The position numbers and the translations under genes are program-made. Positions 1 through 8,478 of a DNA stretch of 64,000 bases are shown in pieces. Every line of letters starts with the position of its first letter. Positions within the stretch are counted from its first letter, which is position 1. The stretch is from NCBI RefSeq assembly GCF_009901525.1, contig NZ_CP019288.1, forward strand, positions 186,001 to 250,000, in the 5' to 3' direction. The notes beneath the pieces were generated by a model. It worked only from the letters and a program-made list of their open reading frames with translations. It had not been told where the DNA came from and ran no database searches. Source of the DNA: Kordia antarctica (GTDB lineage Bacteria > Bacteroidota > Bacteroidia > Flavobacteriales > Flavobacteriaceae).

Positions 1-425
1 ATGAGAAATTTTTCCCCGTTTTTGAGTTCAATGGCAAGTCCTTTGTTGCCTTTTGTATTGTAAACCGTTCCGTATGTTGTCCAAAGTCTAATTCCCCAAC
101 CGCCAACAAAACCGTAGTTTAATACTTCCGCACTTTTAATTTCTGTCCAAAGCACTCGTTTTTTAGCAAAAGGGAAAAAGCGCATTCGTATTTCATGTTG
201 GTCAATTTCGGTGTTGAGTTTCATTAACCAAAATAATAGTAAAATTCCAAAAACAACGACAGCAAAAATAATCAATCCAATAGTTGACATTGGTTTGTCT
301 CCAAAATGTTCATTTAGAAAAACCTGTTTGTAAATTCCGTAAGTTGGTAACATTCCTATTCCGATGAGAAGTATCCAAAGCCACCATTGTGTGAATTTTT
401 GTGTTTCTTTAAATTGGGTTTTCAT
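1..425 (-). CDS. membrane protein, C-terminus cut by window edge
   Basis: The first 141 codons of a minus-strand gene are visible; the C-terminus lies beyond base 1. The start is the ATG at 425-423. The protein has two predicted membrane segments (about residues 15-32 and 47-67). A cytoplasmic-type segment follows that reads like a bacterial PH-type domain, with the stretch ITEIDQHEIRMRFFPF-type at about 71-86 (seen as NTEIDQHEIRMRFFPF) and then a WTEIKSAEV turn. Small proteins with two helices and such a domain are common in Flavobacteriaceae and have no defined role. The gene lies 13 nt downstream of the 439-2004 lipoprotein gene on the same strand, so the two may be co-transcribed. The family call is tentative because the end is missing. 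Confidence 0.75.
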   Translation of the reverse strand, partial: MKTQFKETQKFTQWWLWILLIGIGMLPTYGIYKQVFLNEHFGDKPMSTIGLIIFAVVVFGILLLFWLMKLNTEIDQHEIRMRFFPFAKKRVLWTEIKSAEVLNYGFVGGWGIRLWTTYGTVYNTKGNKGLAIELKNGEKFL

Positions 426-438
426 GAAGTTTTTTTCA

Positions 439-2004
439 TCAATCATCAAAAGTAATGTGATTATACGCGCCAACATCCGAAGGATTTGTTCTTGGATTTC
501 CTAAAATGTCACTCTGAATCGCAGGCGGCATGTTTGGTGTATTTCCAATTCCTATGGCAACAGAAGTTTCTCCAATTATGAATTCATCTTTTGAGGTATC
601 TTTAAATTCGATAGTCGTAGAATTTGTAACTCTTAAAACATCATCAAATATCATATCGTTTGTAAAATTATATAATTCATTGTTACTGAATCGATTGTTG
701 AAATCGTCAAATTTCAGCAAACAGTTTGTAAAGTTGTATTCGAACATTGTAGTAGTGTCGTCATGTTTGTCTAGAAACAATTCAACTCCGTTAAGTCCAT
801 CAATAATACAGTTAGAAAAATCAGCTTGAACTAAATCTTCAGTCAAAACCGTTCCATTTCCTAAATCTAAATAGTTATCTAGTAAAACTGCTGGAAAAAC
901 TCTAAAACTATTGTTCCAATAATTCGCAAATGTGCAATGTCTAAACGTGTATTTTCCACCTAAATTAAGATATAAAGATGATTGCCCGGCACTTCCAAAA
1001 ACGGAATTATTTGCTTCTACAAAACCTGTTCGTGCTAATAATCCGGCAGTTGAACTGTTGTATATTTTTGAATTGTTTAGTGTTAATGTCGGATTTGTAG
1101 TTCCGTCACTATTTTCCGTCAAAATTCCAACAGAAGCATTTTTAATGGTTGCGTAATTGATGTTATTATTTGTACTTCCGTCAGTCAACCAAATCGTTCC
1201 CCATTGTCCTGGAACATTTGCAAAACCAGGTTCTAATCGGTCACTTTCAAAAATCACTTCATTTTCTAATTCTTCGGTAGTACTTAGCATTCCGTTGACT
1301 TGTAACGAACCTAAGTTTCCGACAATCAGACCAGAATCTGCATGAAAATGAACTCTTGCGCCAGCTTCAATAGTTAAAATTTTATTCTGTCCAACAGCCG
1401 CATATCCATAAATTACATACGGTTTTTCGTTTGTCCAATTGAGCTCGGAATCTTCCAAAAAGAAACCTTCAATACGTGTTTCGTTGCCTTCATCATCTAC
1501 GCCAAGTAATAAAGTTTCAATAGTTCCATCATTAAATTGTTGCGGAAAGAGAAAAACGGCATCTTGAACTAGCGTTACCAATTCTACTTTTTGTTGATTG
1601 TTTCCTGTATCAAACTCAATAGCATCTGTATATAAAAATTGATTGCCACTTGCAAAATCGTTGATATCCAGCGTAGTTTCTACAAAAATAAATAGACTAT
1701 CATTGGCTAATAATTCAATGTCTTGGAATGTTCTTCCTGCAATTCCATCTACATTTAAGCGATATTTTGAACTTTCGCCTTCGCCTAATTGAATCGTTGG
1801 AATGTGAATATCATCGTCACTTCGGTTGTACACTTTTAAGTTGTACGTACTTGAGCCAATATTGGTAAAAATGGTGTCGAGATATACAGTATCTTTTGAA
1901 AATTGAAGTTGCCCCGAACTTGCAACCGTCACAAAATCTTTACGACATGAACTCCAAAGTATGATTGTGGCAAGAATTAAAAAAGTATATAAAAATTTCT
2001 TCAT
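439..2004 (-). CDS. lipoprotein with right-handed beta-helix region
   Basis: This 521-residue protein has a lipoprotein signal peptide with a lipobox ending at Cys20 (WSSC), so it is probably anchored in the envelope. Residues 30-150 look like an Ig-like or choice-of-anchor region (YLDTIFTNIGSSTYNLKVYN). Residues 200-470 contain repeated short N-rich turns and alternating hydrophobic residues, typical of a parallel beta-helix. No catalytic motif is visible, and beta-helix folds occur both in polysaccharide lyases and in adhesive proteins, so no substrate can be named. It is transcribed toward the truncated membrane gene 13 nt downstream. No convincing terminator lies between them. Confidence 0.8.
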   Translation of the reverse strand: MKKFLYTFLILATIILWSSCRKDFVTVASSGQLQFSKDTVYLDTIFTNIGSSTYNLKVYNRSDDDIHIPTIQLGEGESSKYRLNVDGIAGRTFQDIELLANDSLFIFVETTLDINDFASGNQFLYTDAIEFDTGNNQQKVELVTLVQDAVFLFPQQFNDGTIETLLLGVDDEGNETRIEGFFLEDSELNWTNEKPYVIYGYAAVGQNKILTIEAGARVHFHADSGLIVGNLGSLQVNGMLSTTEELENEVIFESDRLEPGFANVPGQWGTIWLTDGSTNNNINYATIKNASVGILTENSDGTTNPTLTLNNSKIYNSSTAGLLARTGFVEANNSVFGSAGQSSLYLNLGGKYTFRHCTFANYWNNSFRVFPAVLLDNYLDLGNGTVLTEDLVQADFSNCIIDGLNGVELFLDKHDDTTTMFEYNFTNCLLKFDDFNNRFSNNELYNFTNDMIFDDVLRVTNSTTIEFKDTSKDEFIIGETSVAIGIGNTPNMPPAIQSDILGNPRTNPSDVGAYNHITFDD

Positions 2005-2236
2005 TTTGATATTTTAATTGAGATATATCGTATTCAGATACGCGTAGCTGTAAAAATATAACTTTTTGAAGTTCTAATTATTGTTTTGAAGGTATAATTT
2101 TTAACTATTGAACTACTTAATTCATGATTTAGAATTTGGTAAAAGTTAAAAATAAGTGTTGTTCACAGAAATGCAGACAGTAATTTATCTTAATTGCAAA
2201 CATTTTAATAAGTATTGGGTAACATAATTTAAAATT

Positions 2237-2359
2237 GTGAACTTAGAAGCAGTTAGTAAAATTTTAGGTTCGTGTTTAGAATCAAAAAATCATAGAATAT
2301 CAAGTTTTAGGGACCTATTAATGTGGGATATTGCCATGAAAAAACAACCTAACATTTAA
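2237..2359 (+). CDS. possible 40-residue ORF in an orphan plus-strand transcript
   Basis: The 474-nt gap between two minus-strand genes holds a GTG-initiated frame of 40 codons (start VNLEAVSKIL, end MKKQPNI). Nothing in it is recognisable and no strong ribosome binding site precedes it. It is listed only because a plus-strand terminator follows at 2445-2476, which implies that something is transcribed from this gap on the plus strand. That transcript could equally be a non-coding RNA. Confidence 0.2.
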   Translation: MNLEAVSKILGSCLESKNHRISSFRDLLMWDIAMKKQPNI

Positions 2360-2444
2360 GTAAGCCATTGAAGTTAGCTTTTGTGTATCATAAGCAAATT
2401 TCGCTACGCAATTATAATTATTGCAAGACTTGATTATAGAGAAA

Positions 2445-2476
2445 CTCCTTTTATTCGTAAGAGGAGTTTTTTTTTG
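2445..2476 (+). terminator. rho-independent terminator reading plus strand
   Basis: The stem AAACTCCTTTT pairs with AAGAGGAGTTT around the loop ATTCGT and is followed by a run of nine or more T on the plus strand. One pair is a U-G wobble in plus-strand RNA but would be an A-C mismatch in minus-strand RNA, and no T-run follows on the minus strand. It therefore fits an upstream plus-strand transcript rather than the minus-strand gene ending at 2479. Confidence 0.6.
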
Positions 2477-2478
2477 AT

Positions 2479-3336
2479 TTAATTTTTCTCAGCTTTTCGT
2501 TTTGCTCTTGCCAGTTTTCGTGCGGCTCTTTTTTCTTTCCATTTTTTCTTTTCAAACGCAAAATAATTTTTGGTGCGTTTTTCTTTTTCTTTGATTTCAG
2601 TTTCAGACATTGGAGTTGTATAATAATCATCAGAAGAACAAGTTACTACCATTCCAGCTACGCCACCAAGCATCATATCTAATTCTCCCATAACTTCAGC
2701 TATTAAAGTAATATTGTAGACATGTTGATTATCAACTATTTTTATGGTAACGGTTTCATAACCTAAAGATGAAATCAATACAGTGTCGTTTCTTTTAACT
2801 CTAAGAGAATAAAATCCATCAAAGTCATTTGTTACAACTATTTTCGTTCCTTGAATCTTTATATATGCAATTGGTAATGGCAATCCTGTATCATCAGTGA
2901 CAATACCTTTTATTGTAATACTATCATTTTGAATTACGGAAGCAATTTCTCCTTGTTTGTGTAATGAACCAATGTTTAATGATTTGAAACTTGAAGTATT
3001 AATTTGTTCTATTTTTGGAAGTTTCTGAATCTCGCTTTTTGCTTCTTGTGAAAATAACGCAAACGGAAATAGGAGCGAAGCCGCATACGAAAGCCAATGA
3101 TTGCGTTCTTTTCTGTAAATAATTAATTTTCGATCTAATTGCGAAGCGTGAAACCGTCCACAAAGATTTTTATGCTTCAAGCTATGCTTTATAATTTCTT
3201 CATCACTTTTTGAAGTAAAATCAACGACTTCTTTGGTGCAAACATCACAGAATTTCCCCTTATCTGTTGGCGTCATGTTGTTCCAATCTTCATGACATGG
3301 TTCAGGAATGCTTACCTTTAGTTGTGGATATTTCAT
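2479..3336 (-). CDS. carboxypeptidase-regulatory-like (CarboxypepD_reg) protein
   Basis: The N-terminal 65 residues carry conserved cysteines (PEPCHEDWNNM, GKFCDVCTKEVVDFT, NLCGRF). This block is frequent in Bacteroidetes proteins of unknown role and could bind a metal. A hydrophobic segment around residues 80-95 is followed by a CarboxypepD_reg/CNA-B-like beta-sandwich at about 140-215 (ITIKGIVTDDTGLPLPIAYIKI). The C-terminal 50 residues are very rich in Lys, Arg and Glu. There is no signal peptide at the start, so the hydrophobic stretch probably anchors the protein in the inner membrane with the sandwich outside. It stands alone. Confidence 0.75.
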   Translation of the reverse strand: MKYPQLKVSIPEPCHEDWNNMTPTDKGKFCDVCTKEVVDFTSKSDEEIIKHSLKHKNLCGRFHASQLDRKLIIYRKERNHWLSYAASLLFPFALFSQEAKSEIQKLPKIEQINTSSFKSLNIGSLHKQGEIASVIQNDSITIKGIVTDDTGLPLPIAYIKIQGTKIVVTNDFDGFYSLRVKRNDTVLISSLGYETVTIKIVDNQHVYNITLIAEVMGELDMMLGGVAGMVVTCSSDDYYTTPMSETEIKEKEKRTKNYFAFEKKKWKEKRAARKLARAKRKAEKN

Positions 3337-3434
3337 TGTTTCATCTTTAATTAAATCAAATAAAAGACAAAAATCATCTCAAAAAAACCTACAATGAGTA
3401 AACAGGCATTTTTGATGAGTAAACGCACTAAAAC

Positions 3435-3476
3435 ACAAAAAACTCCTTCACTTCAATATAGAAATAAAGGAGTTTA
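3435..3476 (-). terminator. terminator of the 95-residue gene
   Basis: On the minus strand, AAACTCCTT near the stop codon pairs with AAGGAGTTT about 25 nt further on, followed by a TTTTTT run (A-run at about 3436-3441 on the plus strand). It lies directly behind the gene at 3494-3781. Confidence 0.65.
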
Positions 3477-3493
3477 AAATAAAAATACATGTG

Positions 3494-3781
3494 TTACTCA
3501 ATCTCTTTTACGATAAAGTTAACGCTACTCGAAACAGGTGTATAAACACCGTCTACATTTTGAAAGACTTGCACGGTAAATCCTCCTGTATACGTATATA
3601 AAATATTAGATAATCCAGGCGTTTGCAATGTTGGCGATACGACTGCCATATTTGGACTTTCAACATGTCCGTTGTAATCTACAGTGTATTTTTTTTGGTC
3701 AGAATCGTAAGCGCATGAAAATTTACTTTTAGTACATGTAATTTGACCATCTGATGCGATTGTTCCACAATAAGTTGACAT
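3494..3781 (-). CDS. hypothetical 95-residue protein
   Basis: I do not recognise this protein. It has no signal peptide or membrane segment and contains three cysteines in the first 25 residues (TYCGTIA, ITCTKSKFSC). The rest is rich in Thr, Val, Ser and Tyr and looks all-beta, ending KEIE. It has its own terminator and is divergent from the 4013-6830 unit, with 231 nt between the starts. The presence of ATG, plausible composition and a terminator makes it a real gene. Confidence 0.7.
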   Translation of the reverse strand: MSTYCGTIASDGQITCTKSKFSCAYDSDQKKYTVDYNGHVESPNMAVVSPTLQTPGLSNILYTYTGGFTVQVFQNVDGVYTPVSSSVNFIVKEIE

Positions 3782-4012
3782 AATTTTAAGGTTTTAAATG
3801 ATTAATATTAATTTGTTTTTGATATCACTTGTTGTACTTGGCGCCAAGTTTACAATTTGATACACTCCAAAATTAAACCCTTTTTAATCTCTATAAAAGA
3901 TAGCTTATACGTGATTTAAAACGCTAGTTTTCAGACAGTAAATGCGTAGAAATACGTATCTTAAACAAAGTCAAAACCCGTAATTTAGTATCAAACTTAA
4001 AAACAATGAATC

Positions 4013-4744
4013 ATGGCTCTAGAAACAATTAAAAATTTTGAAGAAGTTGACCTCGAACTTGCACAAGTGTACGCAGGCGCATGGCAACTAAATGTTGATC
4101 TGAAAGCATTCTTTTTTCATAAAAATGATATTGAATGTGTCGTAAATGAAGGAGCCGCAGTTGGCGTTCGTTTCTACATGGGAATTAAAGATGATGGAGA
4201 AATTAAATGCCCAGATATGATGCTTGTTGGCGTTAATGAAAATAATGAAGACCTTATTAATGAAAAAGGAGAAAACAGCCGAATTTATAATTTCACATTG
4301 CCTTGTCCGCGAACTTGTGATAATACAAGCGATTTATACATTCACACCGGACCAGGTATTATAGGAAGTGCTAAATGCGGATTGCCCAATGAAGGTAGAA
4401 CACCAAGTACGCCAGATGTTTGCAATATAAAAGGATACGAAATTGTGGCTTCTACGGCGGAAACTTCAGCTCAAAATTGGCAAAATACTTTCGACTTAAT
4501 TGCTGTTTTATTTGATAAAGATGAACTCATCGCAATTTTTGATGAACTTAACGTGGAATCAATGAGAGTGTATTTTGGAATTGATGAAGATGAAAGACAA
4601 AGAATAATTCTGGTTGGAGTTAACGCTAACGGAATAGATCAAACAGCTGGTGAAAATGACAAACTATTTGTCAACGAAATTCCTTTATGCACAAAAAATG
4701 ATGCAACTTCTTGCGACACTAAAAGTATGCTCTACACGCTGTAA
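4013..4744 (+). CDS. hypothetical protein with internal duplication
   Basis: This 243-residue protein has no signal peptide or membrane helix. It consists of two similar halves: around 22-110 (VRFYMGI, MMLVGVNENNED, GENSRIYNF, then a Cys-rich LPCPRTCD) and around 150-243 (MRVYFGI, IILVGVNANGID, GENDKLFVNEIPLC). The repeated unit is roughly a beta-strand pair followed by a Cys-containing tail. I know no function for it. It is the first gene of a unit with a membrane protein 13 nt downstream and then a histidine kinase and a response regulator. It may be the signal-related or output protein of that system, but this is inference from position only. Confidence 0.75.
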   Translation: MALETIKNFEEVDLELAQVYAGAWQLNVDLKAFFFHKNDIECVVNEGAAVGVRFYMGIKDDGEIKCPDMMLVGVNENNEDLINEKGENSRIYNFTLPCPRTCDNTSDLYIHTGPGIIGSAKCGLPNEGRTPSTPDVCNIKGYEIVASTAETSAQNWQNTFDLIAVLFDKDELIAIFDELNVESMRVYFGIDEDERQRIILVGVNANGIDQTAGENDKLFVNEIPLCTKNDATSCDTKSMLYTL

Positions 4745-4757
4745 AAAATAAATTTTT

Positions 4758-5420
4758 ATGTTCTCTAAATCAACATTATTGGCAATCATGAGTGTAGCTC
4801 AGTTGGTTATTTTGATTCCATTAGGTACAATTTGCTTTCGATTTAAACGATTCAATACCATTCATAAACTATTAAGTATTTTGCTCATTTGTGCTGGAAT
4901 TTTATCGTTTATCGCGTACATAATGCATGGAAAAAAGATGAATAACATGATCATTTCACATTTCTATACTATTATAGAATATTTGTTATGGAGCTTAATT
5001 TACATGCGATTATTTGATAATAGAACGATCAAAAAGTTGATACAAATTTCCATATTCATTGTCATCACGTTTACCATTATAAATATGATTTTTTGGCAAC
5101 CGCTAGAAACGTATAATTCATACAGTAAATCTGTGGAAAGTGCATTTTTAGTCTGTTTTTCAATAGGTTGGTTTTATAAAGTCTTTGTAGATCAATCAAT
5201 TAAGCGGTTAGAAACACATCCTATATTTTGGATCAATGCGGCTGTATTAATCTACTTTGCAGGTTCTTTTTTATTATTTATTACGAATAATTTTTTGATG
5301 GAAATTCCATTGATTGAATTCTTTGAAGCGTGGACATTACATGGAATATTCATAATGATTCATTATCTTTTCATCTCAATAGGATTATGGTTGATCAAAC
5401 GCAAGAAGGAACTTCGCTAA
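4758..5420 (+). CDS. multi-pass membrane protein next to two-component system
   Basis: The 220 residues form six or seven hydrophobic helices joined by short loops, ending in a positively charged tail (LIKRKKELR). There is no signal peptide beyond the first helix and no enzymatic motif. Its last 34 nt overlap the start of the histidine kinase gene, so translation is probably coupled. The kinase has only one membrane helix and no sensor domain. This protein could supply the membrane sensing part, an idea that rests on the gene order alone. Confidence 0.75.
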   Translation: MFSKSTLLAIMSVAQLVILIPLGTICFRFKRFNTIHKLLSILLICAGILSFIAYIMHGKKMNNMIISHFYTIIEYLLWSLIYMRLFDNRTIKKLIQISIFIVITFTIINMIFWQPLETYNSYSKSVESAFLVCFSIGWFYKVFVDQSIKRLETHPIFWINAAVLIYFAGSFLLFITNNFLMEIPLIEFFEAWTLHGIFIMIHYLFISIGLWLIKRKKELR

Positions 5421-6199
5421 TACTTTTCATTGGCATGCTAGGAATGTTTTTCCTCGCCATTGCTATTGTTGGTTTTGTATTAATTTACAAAAGAAGATTG
5501 CTAAAACAACAAATGAAGCTTCAAGAACAGCAAATTGCACATCAACAACAATTACTAAACAGTGCAATAAAAATTCAAGATGAAGAGCGAAAACGCTTTG
5601 CTGCCGATTTACACGACGAAATTGGTGGCGGAATTTCTACCATACTATTACAAGTTTCAAAATTGAAAAAAGAGCAAGCGGAGAATATTTTTGTAAATAA
5701 TCAATCTGATGAAATCAAAAAGCAATTAAACAATCTATTAAAAAAAGTCCGTGAGATTTCATACAATATCATGCCGCCAACGTTGGAAGATTTTGGTTTA
5801 AATGAAGCATTGAGCGATTTATGTTTTACAATCGCTGAAGCTGGAATTATCACTGTAAATTACAATTGGAATGGAAGTGAAAACCGATTGAACTTTTCGA
5901 GTGAATTGGCTTTATATCGAATCATAAAAGAAACTTTAGTCAATGTCGTAAAACATGCAAAAGCCACAAAAGTGAGCGTTTCTATTGAAAATACTACGAA
6001 ATGTTTCAAACTATTAGTTTCAGATAATGGCAAAGGATTCAATACAAAAACCATCAAAAAAGGCGCAGGATTGCGAAATATAAAAGATCGTGCGTTAATC
6101 TTAGGTGCGGAATTTAGTATTTCATCAGAAACAACTAATGGAACAACGATTCGTTTACAATTAAACAAACAAAAAAATGATACAAATAGCATTAGTTGA
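5387..6199 (+). CDS. sensor histidine kinase, HisKA_3 / NarL-partner type
   Basis: I place the start at the ATG at 5387, inside the end of the previous gene, giving 270 residues. Upstream in-frame codons lie well inside that gene and lack a membrane-type N-terminus. One transmembrane helix (about 12-32) is followed by a coiled coil rich in Gln (QEQQIAHQQQ). The HisKA_3 block is EERKRFAADLHDEIGGG, with the phosphorylated His in DLHDE. The ATPase part includes NVVKHAKAT (N box) and DNGKGFN, with a GAGLRNI G box. It lacks any extracellular sensor domain. Its last 23 nt overlap the response regulator gene, so the pair is clearly translated together. Confidence 0.9.
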   Translation: MVDQTQEGTSLILFIGMLGMFFLAIAIVGFVLIYKRRLLKQQMKLQEQQIAHQQQLLNSAIKIQDEERKRFAADLHDEIGGGISTILLQVSKLKKEQAENIFVNNQSDEIKKQLNNLLKKVREISYNIMPPTLEDFGLNEALSDLCFTIAEAGIITVNYNWNGSENRLNFSSELALYRIIKETLVNVVKHAKATKVSVSIENTTKCFKLLVSDNGKGFNTKTIKKGAGLRNIKDRALILGAEFSISSETTNGTTIRLQLNKQKNDTNSIS

Positions 6200-6830
6200 C
6201 GATCATTTACTCTTTAGAGAAGGCATCAAAGCGATATTTCAAGAAGAAAAAAACATGGAAATCAGCTTGGAAGCTTCAGATGGTGAAGAATTTTTGAACT
6301 CTTTAAAAAACTCGGTGATCAAACCAAATGTGGTTTTATTAGACATTCGAATGCCAAATTTGGATGGCTACGCTACGGCAGAAATACTATTGAAAGAATA
6401 TCCAGAAATGAAAATAATCATTCTTACGATGCATGAAGAAGAACGGCACATTATCCGAATGATAGAATTAGGTGTAAATGGATATCTCATGAAAAATGCA
6501 AGTCCTGATGAAGTCGTAGAATGTATTGAATGTGTGCTAGAACACGATTATTATTTCAACAATAAAATCACGAATATCATGCGTAAAATACTAATGTACA
6601 AAGGAAAACGGACAGTTGATAACATGATATATGATCTTACCGAACGCGAAAAAGAAGTACTGGAATTAATCTGTAAAGAATTCACAGCCAAAGAAATAGG
6701 AGAGAAGCTGTTCATCAGTTTCCGTACGGTAGAAGGTCATCGAAAAAAACTACTTGCAAAACTCAATGTCAAAAACACCGCAGGATTGGTTGTATTTGCT
6801 TTGAAAAATGAGATTGTGAGTTTTGAGTGA
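6177..6830 (+). CDS. LuxR/NarL-family response regulator
   Basis: The 217-residue regulator has a receiver domain (VDDHLLFREG at the N-terminus, phospho-acceptor Asp in VVLLDIRMPN, and the switch Thr/Lys region IILTMHEEE and GYLMKNASPDE). A C-terminal LuxR helix-turn-helix follows at about 150-210 (LTEREKEVLELIC, KEIGEKLFIS, RTVEGHRKKLLAKL). It overlaps the HisKA_3 kinase gene, its obvious cognate partner. Regulators of this type bind inverted repeats as dimers. The target genes cannot be read from the sequence. Confidence 0.93.
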   Translation: MIQIALVDDHLLFREGIKAIFQEEKNMEISLEASDGEEFLNSLKNSVIKPNVVLLDIRMPNLDGYATAEILLKEYPEMKIIILTMHEEERHIIRMIELGVNGYLMKNASPDEVVECIECVLEHDYYFNNKITNIMRKILMYKGKRTVDNMIYDLTEREKEVLELICKEFTAKEIGEKLFISFRTVEGHRKKLLAKLNVKNTAGLVVFALKNEIVSFE

Positions 6831-6860
6831 AAAGTGCGCCGCATTGAGCGGAGTCGAAAT

Positions 6861-6984
6861 GAAAAGTGAAAAGTGAAAAGTGAAAAGTGAAAAGTGAAAA
6901 GTGAAAAGTGAAAAGTGAAAAGTGAAAAGTGGAAAGTGAAAAGTGGAAAGTGAAAAGTGAAAAGTGAAAAGTGAAAAGTGAAAA
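6861..6984. repeat. 7-bp tandem repeat (GTGAAAA), about 17 copies
   Basis: A nearly perfect run of the heptamer GTGAAAA, with two variant units reading GTGGAAA, starts 31 nt after the response regulator stop. It is preceded by GCATTGAGCGGAGTCGAAAT, which resembles the 26-bp repeat at 11539. Frames through it give Phe/Ser/Leu-Thr-His repeats and are not genes. Confidence 0.95.
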
Positions 6985-7029
6985 ATTTTACTAATAACAT
7001 CAAGAAAAGCAAAAAACAAATACACAGAA

Positions 7030-7147
7030 AAACAAATAAACGAATAAACAAAAAACGAAGCGCTACCAAAATACCAAAAGCGAAGCGTGACCAACAATCT
7101 AAGAGCGACAGCGATACTAAGAGATTCCCGCCTACGCGGGAACGAGT
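7030..7147. repeat. degenerate AGCGAAGCG-type repeat ending in a hairpin
   Basis: Short phrases such as AAAACGAAGCGCTACC, AAAAGCGAAGCGTGACC and CTAAGAGCGACAGCGATAC are strung together. They are followed at 7122-7147 by a hairpin of the form GATTCCCGCCTACGCGGGAA. The same hairpin recurs at 34183 and, with a changed stem, at 36557. Confidence 0.7.
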
Positions 7148-7152
7148 CTAAA

Positions 7153-8217
7153 CTACTTCTCCAAAATCTCCACTTCAAAAAGCTTATCCCAATACTTTCC
7201 AGTTACAAAATACGTATTCGTTTTAGCGTTAAAAGCAATTCCGTTAAACACATCAATTTGTGAATGATTCGTCACTTTCTCTTTCAATCCTCTAAAATCA
7301 ACAATACCTTCTAGCGCACCATTTTTAGGATTAATAATCATCATACTTGGATTTTGATAGCTATTCGCAAAAATCTTTCCATCAATAAATTCCAATTCGT
7401 TAGCCTTGATATATGTTTGTTTATGATCACAAATTTGAATCGCGTATTGTTCTTTTAAGGTCGAAGGATCCAAAATCCAAATCTTTTCTGTTCCGTCACT
7501 TTTAAACAACTTTTCGCCGTCGTTACACAATCCCCAACCTTGTTTACTATTTTGATACGTAAAAGTGCTCAAACGTTCCAAATTATCAGGATTATACACA
7601 AAACCAGTATTTGATTCCCAAGTAAGCATGTATAACTTATCATTCAAAATGGTAATTCCTTCGCCAAAATACTTGCGATCTAAATCAACTTTCTGATATA
7701 TTTTTCCAGTCTTATAATCTACTTTTCGTAATGATGATTGTCCACGCCTTCCCGTACTTTCAAATAAAGTATCTCTAAAAAACTCCAAACCTTGTGTGTA
7801 TGCTTTTATATCGTGCGGAAACGTATTTACAATCTTATACGTGTAAATTTTAGGTTTTATGTTTGATAAAATTGTCAATTGATCGCTGACAACTTTAGTT
7901 TTTCCATCATCATATGTAATCGTAGCTTTCAAAACTTGCTTTCCTAATAAGGTATTTTTAGGAATTGTAGTTTCTAACATTAACAGATTTTTGCTCAAAT
8001 TGATCAACTTTTCATCGTTAATAGTATAATCAACATTCGTGATAACTAGCTTTTCTTTGTTCAAAATCTCCGCTTTTAGCGTTGTATTAAGCGGGAATTT
8101 CTCCGTTTTTCCATCAATCTTTAACGAAAAAGGAGGTAATGTTGATTTTTTTTCATCGCCACAGGCAAAAACCATCAAACTTAAAAATGTGATTATGAAT
8201 ATATTATGTAATTTCAT
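7153..8217 (-). CDS. glutaminyl-peptide cyclotransferase, lipoprotein
   Basis: The 354-residue protein has a lipoprotein signal (SLMVFACGDEKK, Cys19). An N-terminal Ig-like segment of about 100 residues precedes a plant/bacterial-type glutamine cyclotransferase five-bladed propeller at about 125-354. Recognisable pieces are FPHDIKAYTQGLEFF, ESTGRRGQSSLRKVD, YFGEGITILNDKLYMLTW and TYFVTGKYWDKLFEV. The family converts N-terminal Gln of peptides to pyroglutamate. Here the enzyme would act in the periplasm or at the outer membrane, where it could protect exported protein N-termini. It ends a few bases from the repeat block at 7030-7147 and is divergent from the SRP RNA gene. Confidence 0.9.
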   Translation of the reverse strand: MKLHNIFIITFLSLMVFACGDEKKSTLPPFSLKIDGKTEKFPLNTTLKAEILNKEKLVITNVDYTINDEKLINLSKNLLMLETTIPKNTLLGKQVLKATITYDDGKTKVVSDQLTILSNIKPKIYTYKIVNTFPHDIKAYTQGLEFFRDTLFESTGRRGQSSLRKVDYKTGKIYQKVDLDRKYFGEGITILNDKLYMLTWESNTGFVYNPDNLERLSTFTYQNSKQGWGLCNDGEKLFKSDGTEKIWILDPSTLKEQYAIQICDHKQTYIKANELEFIDGKIFANSYQNPSMMIINPKNGALEGIVDFRGLKEKVTNHSQIDVFNGIAFNAKTNTYFVTGKYWDKLFEVEILEK

Positions 8218-8270
8218 TGGGAAACTTTATTTCTGGCAAGTTAATTCATAAAAATCAGTTTAAAAAATGG

Positions 8271-8300
8271 TTGCGTAAATGTAAAAACATTTTATCTTTG
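8271..8300 (+). promoter_or_regulatory. promoter of the SRP RNA gene
   Basis: A TTG at 8271-8273 and a perfect TATCTTTG at 8293-8300 are 19 nt apart, matching the Bacteroidetes sigma consensus (TTTG and TAnnTTTG). The RNA begins 5 nt after the -7 box. Confidence 0.8.
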
Positions 8301-8304
8301 CAGC

Positions 8305-8397
8305 GGCAAGTCCTACACAACTAGCTCCTGTTGAATCCTCCAGGGCGGGAACGCAGCAAAGGTAGATGGTTGAGCAGTGTGATGTAGGTAGCTTGCC
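8305..8397 (+). ncRNA. ffs: small SRP RNA (4.5S type)
   Basis: A long imperfect hairpin closes with GGCAAG at the 5' end and CTTGCC at the 3' end. Its tip carries the SRP hallmark: a GGAA tetraloop closed by GCG/CGC, then the asymmetric AGCA side loop within ACGCAGCAAAGG. The length of about 93 nt fits the short bacterial SRP RNA without an Alu domain. It binds Ffh and targets nascent membrane proteins to FtsY. A T-rich stretch follows immediately (ATTTTTTATT). A consensus promoter lies just upstream. Confidence 0.93.
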
Positions 8398-8478
8398 ATT
8401 TTTTATTCTCCAAAGTCAAAACTTACTTTCTCCTTTTTTTTAAGCATATTTGTAAAAAAATAACCAAAAACATACTAT

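Noticed and set aside
2029-3962. CGTAT-TCAG-ATACG at about 2029 and CGTA-GAAA-TACG at about 3949 as a common operator
   Set aside because: Spacing between arms differs (4 versus 6 between the CGTA/TACG cores) and only two sites were seen, so no shared motif can be claimed.
6737-7178. Long minus-strand frames across the GTGAAAA run
   Set aside because: They consist of repeated Phe-Thr-Phe-His-Ser-Leu units produced by the heptamer and overlap two real genes.
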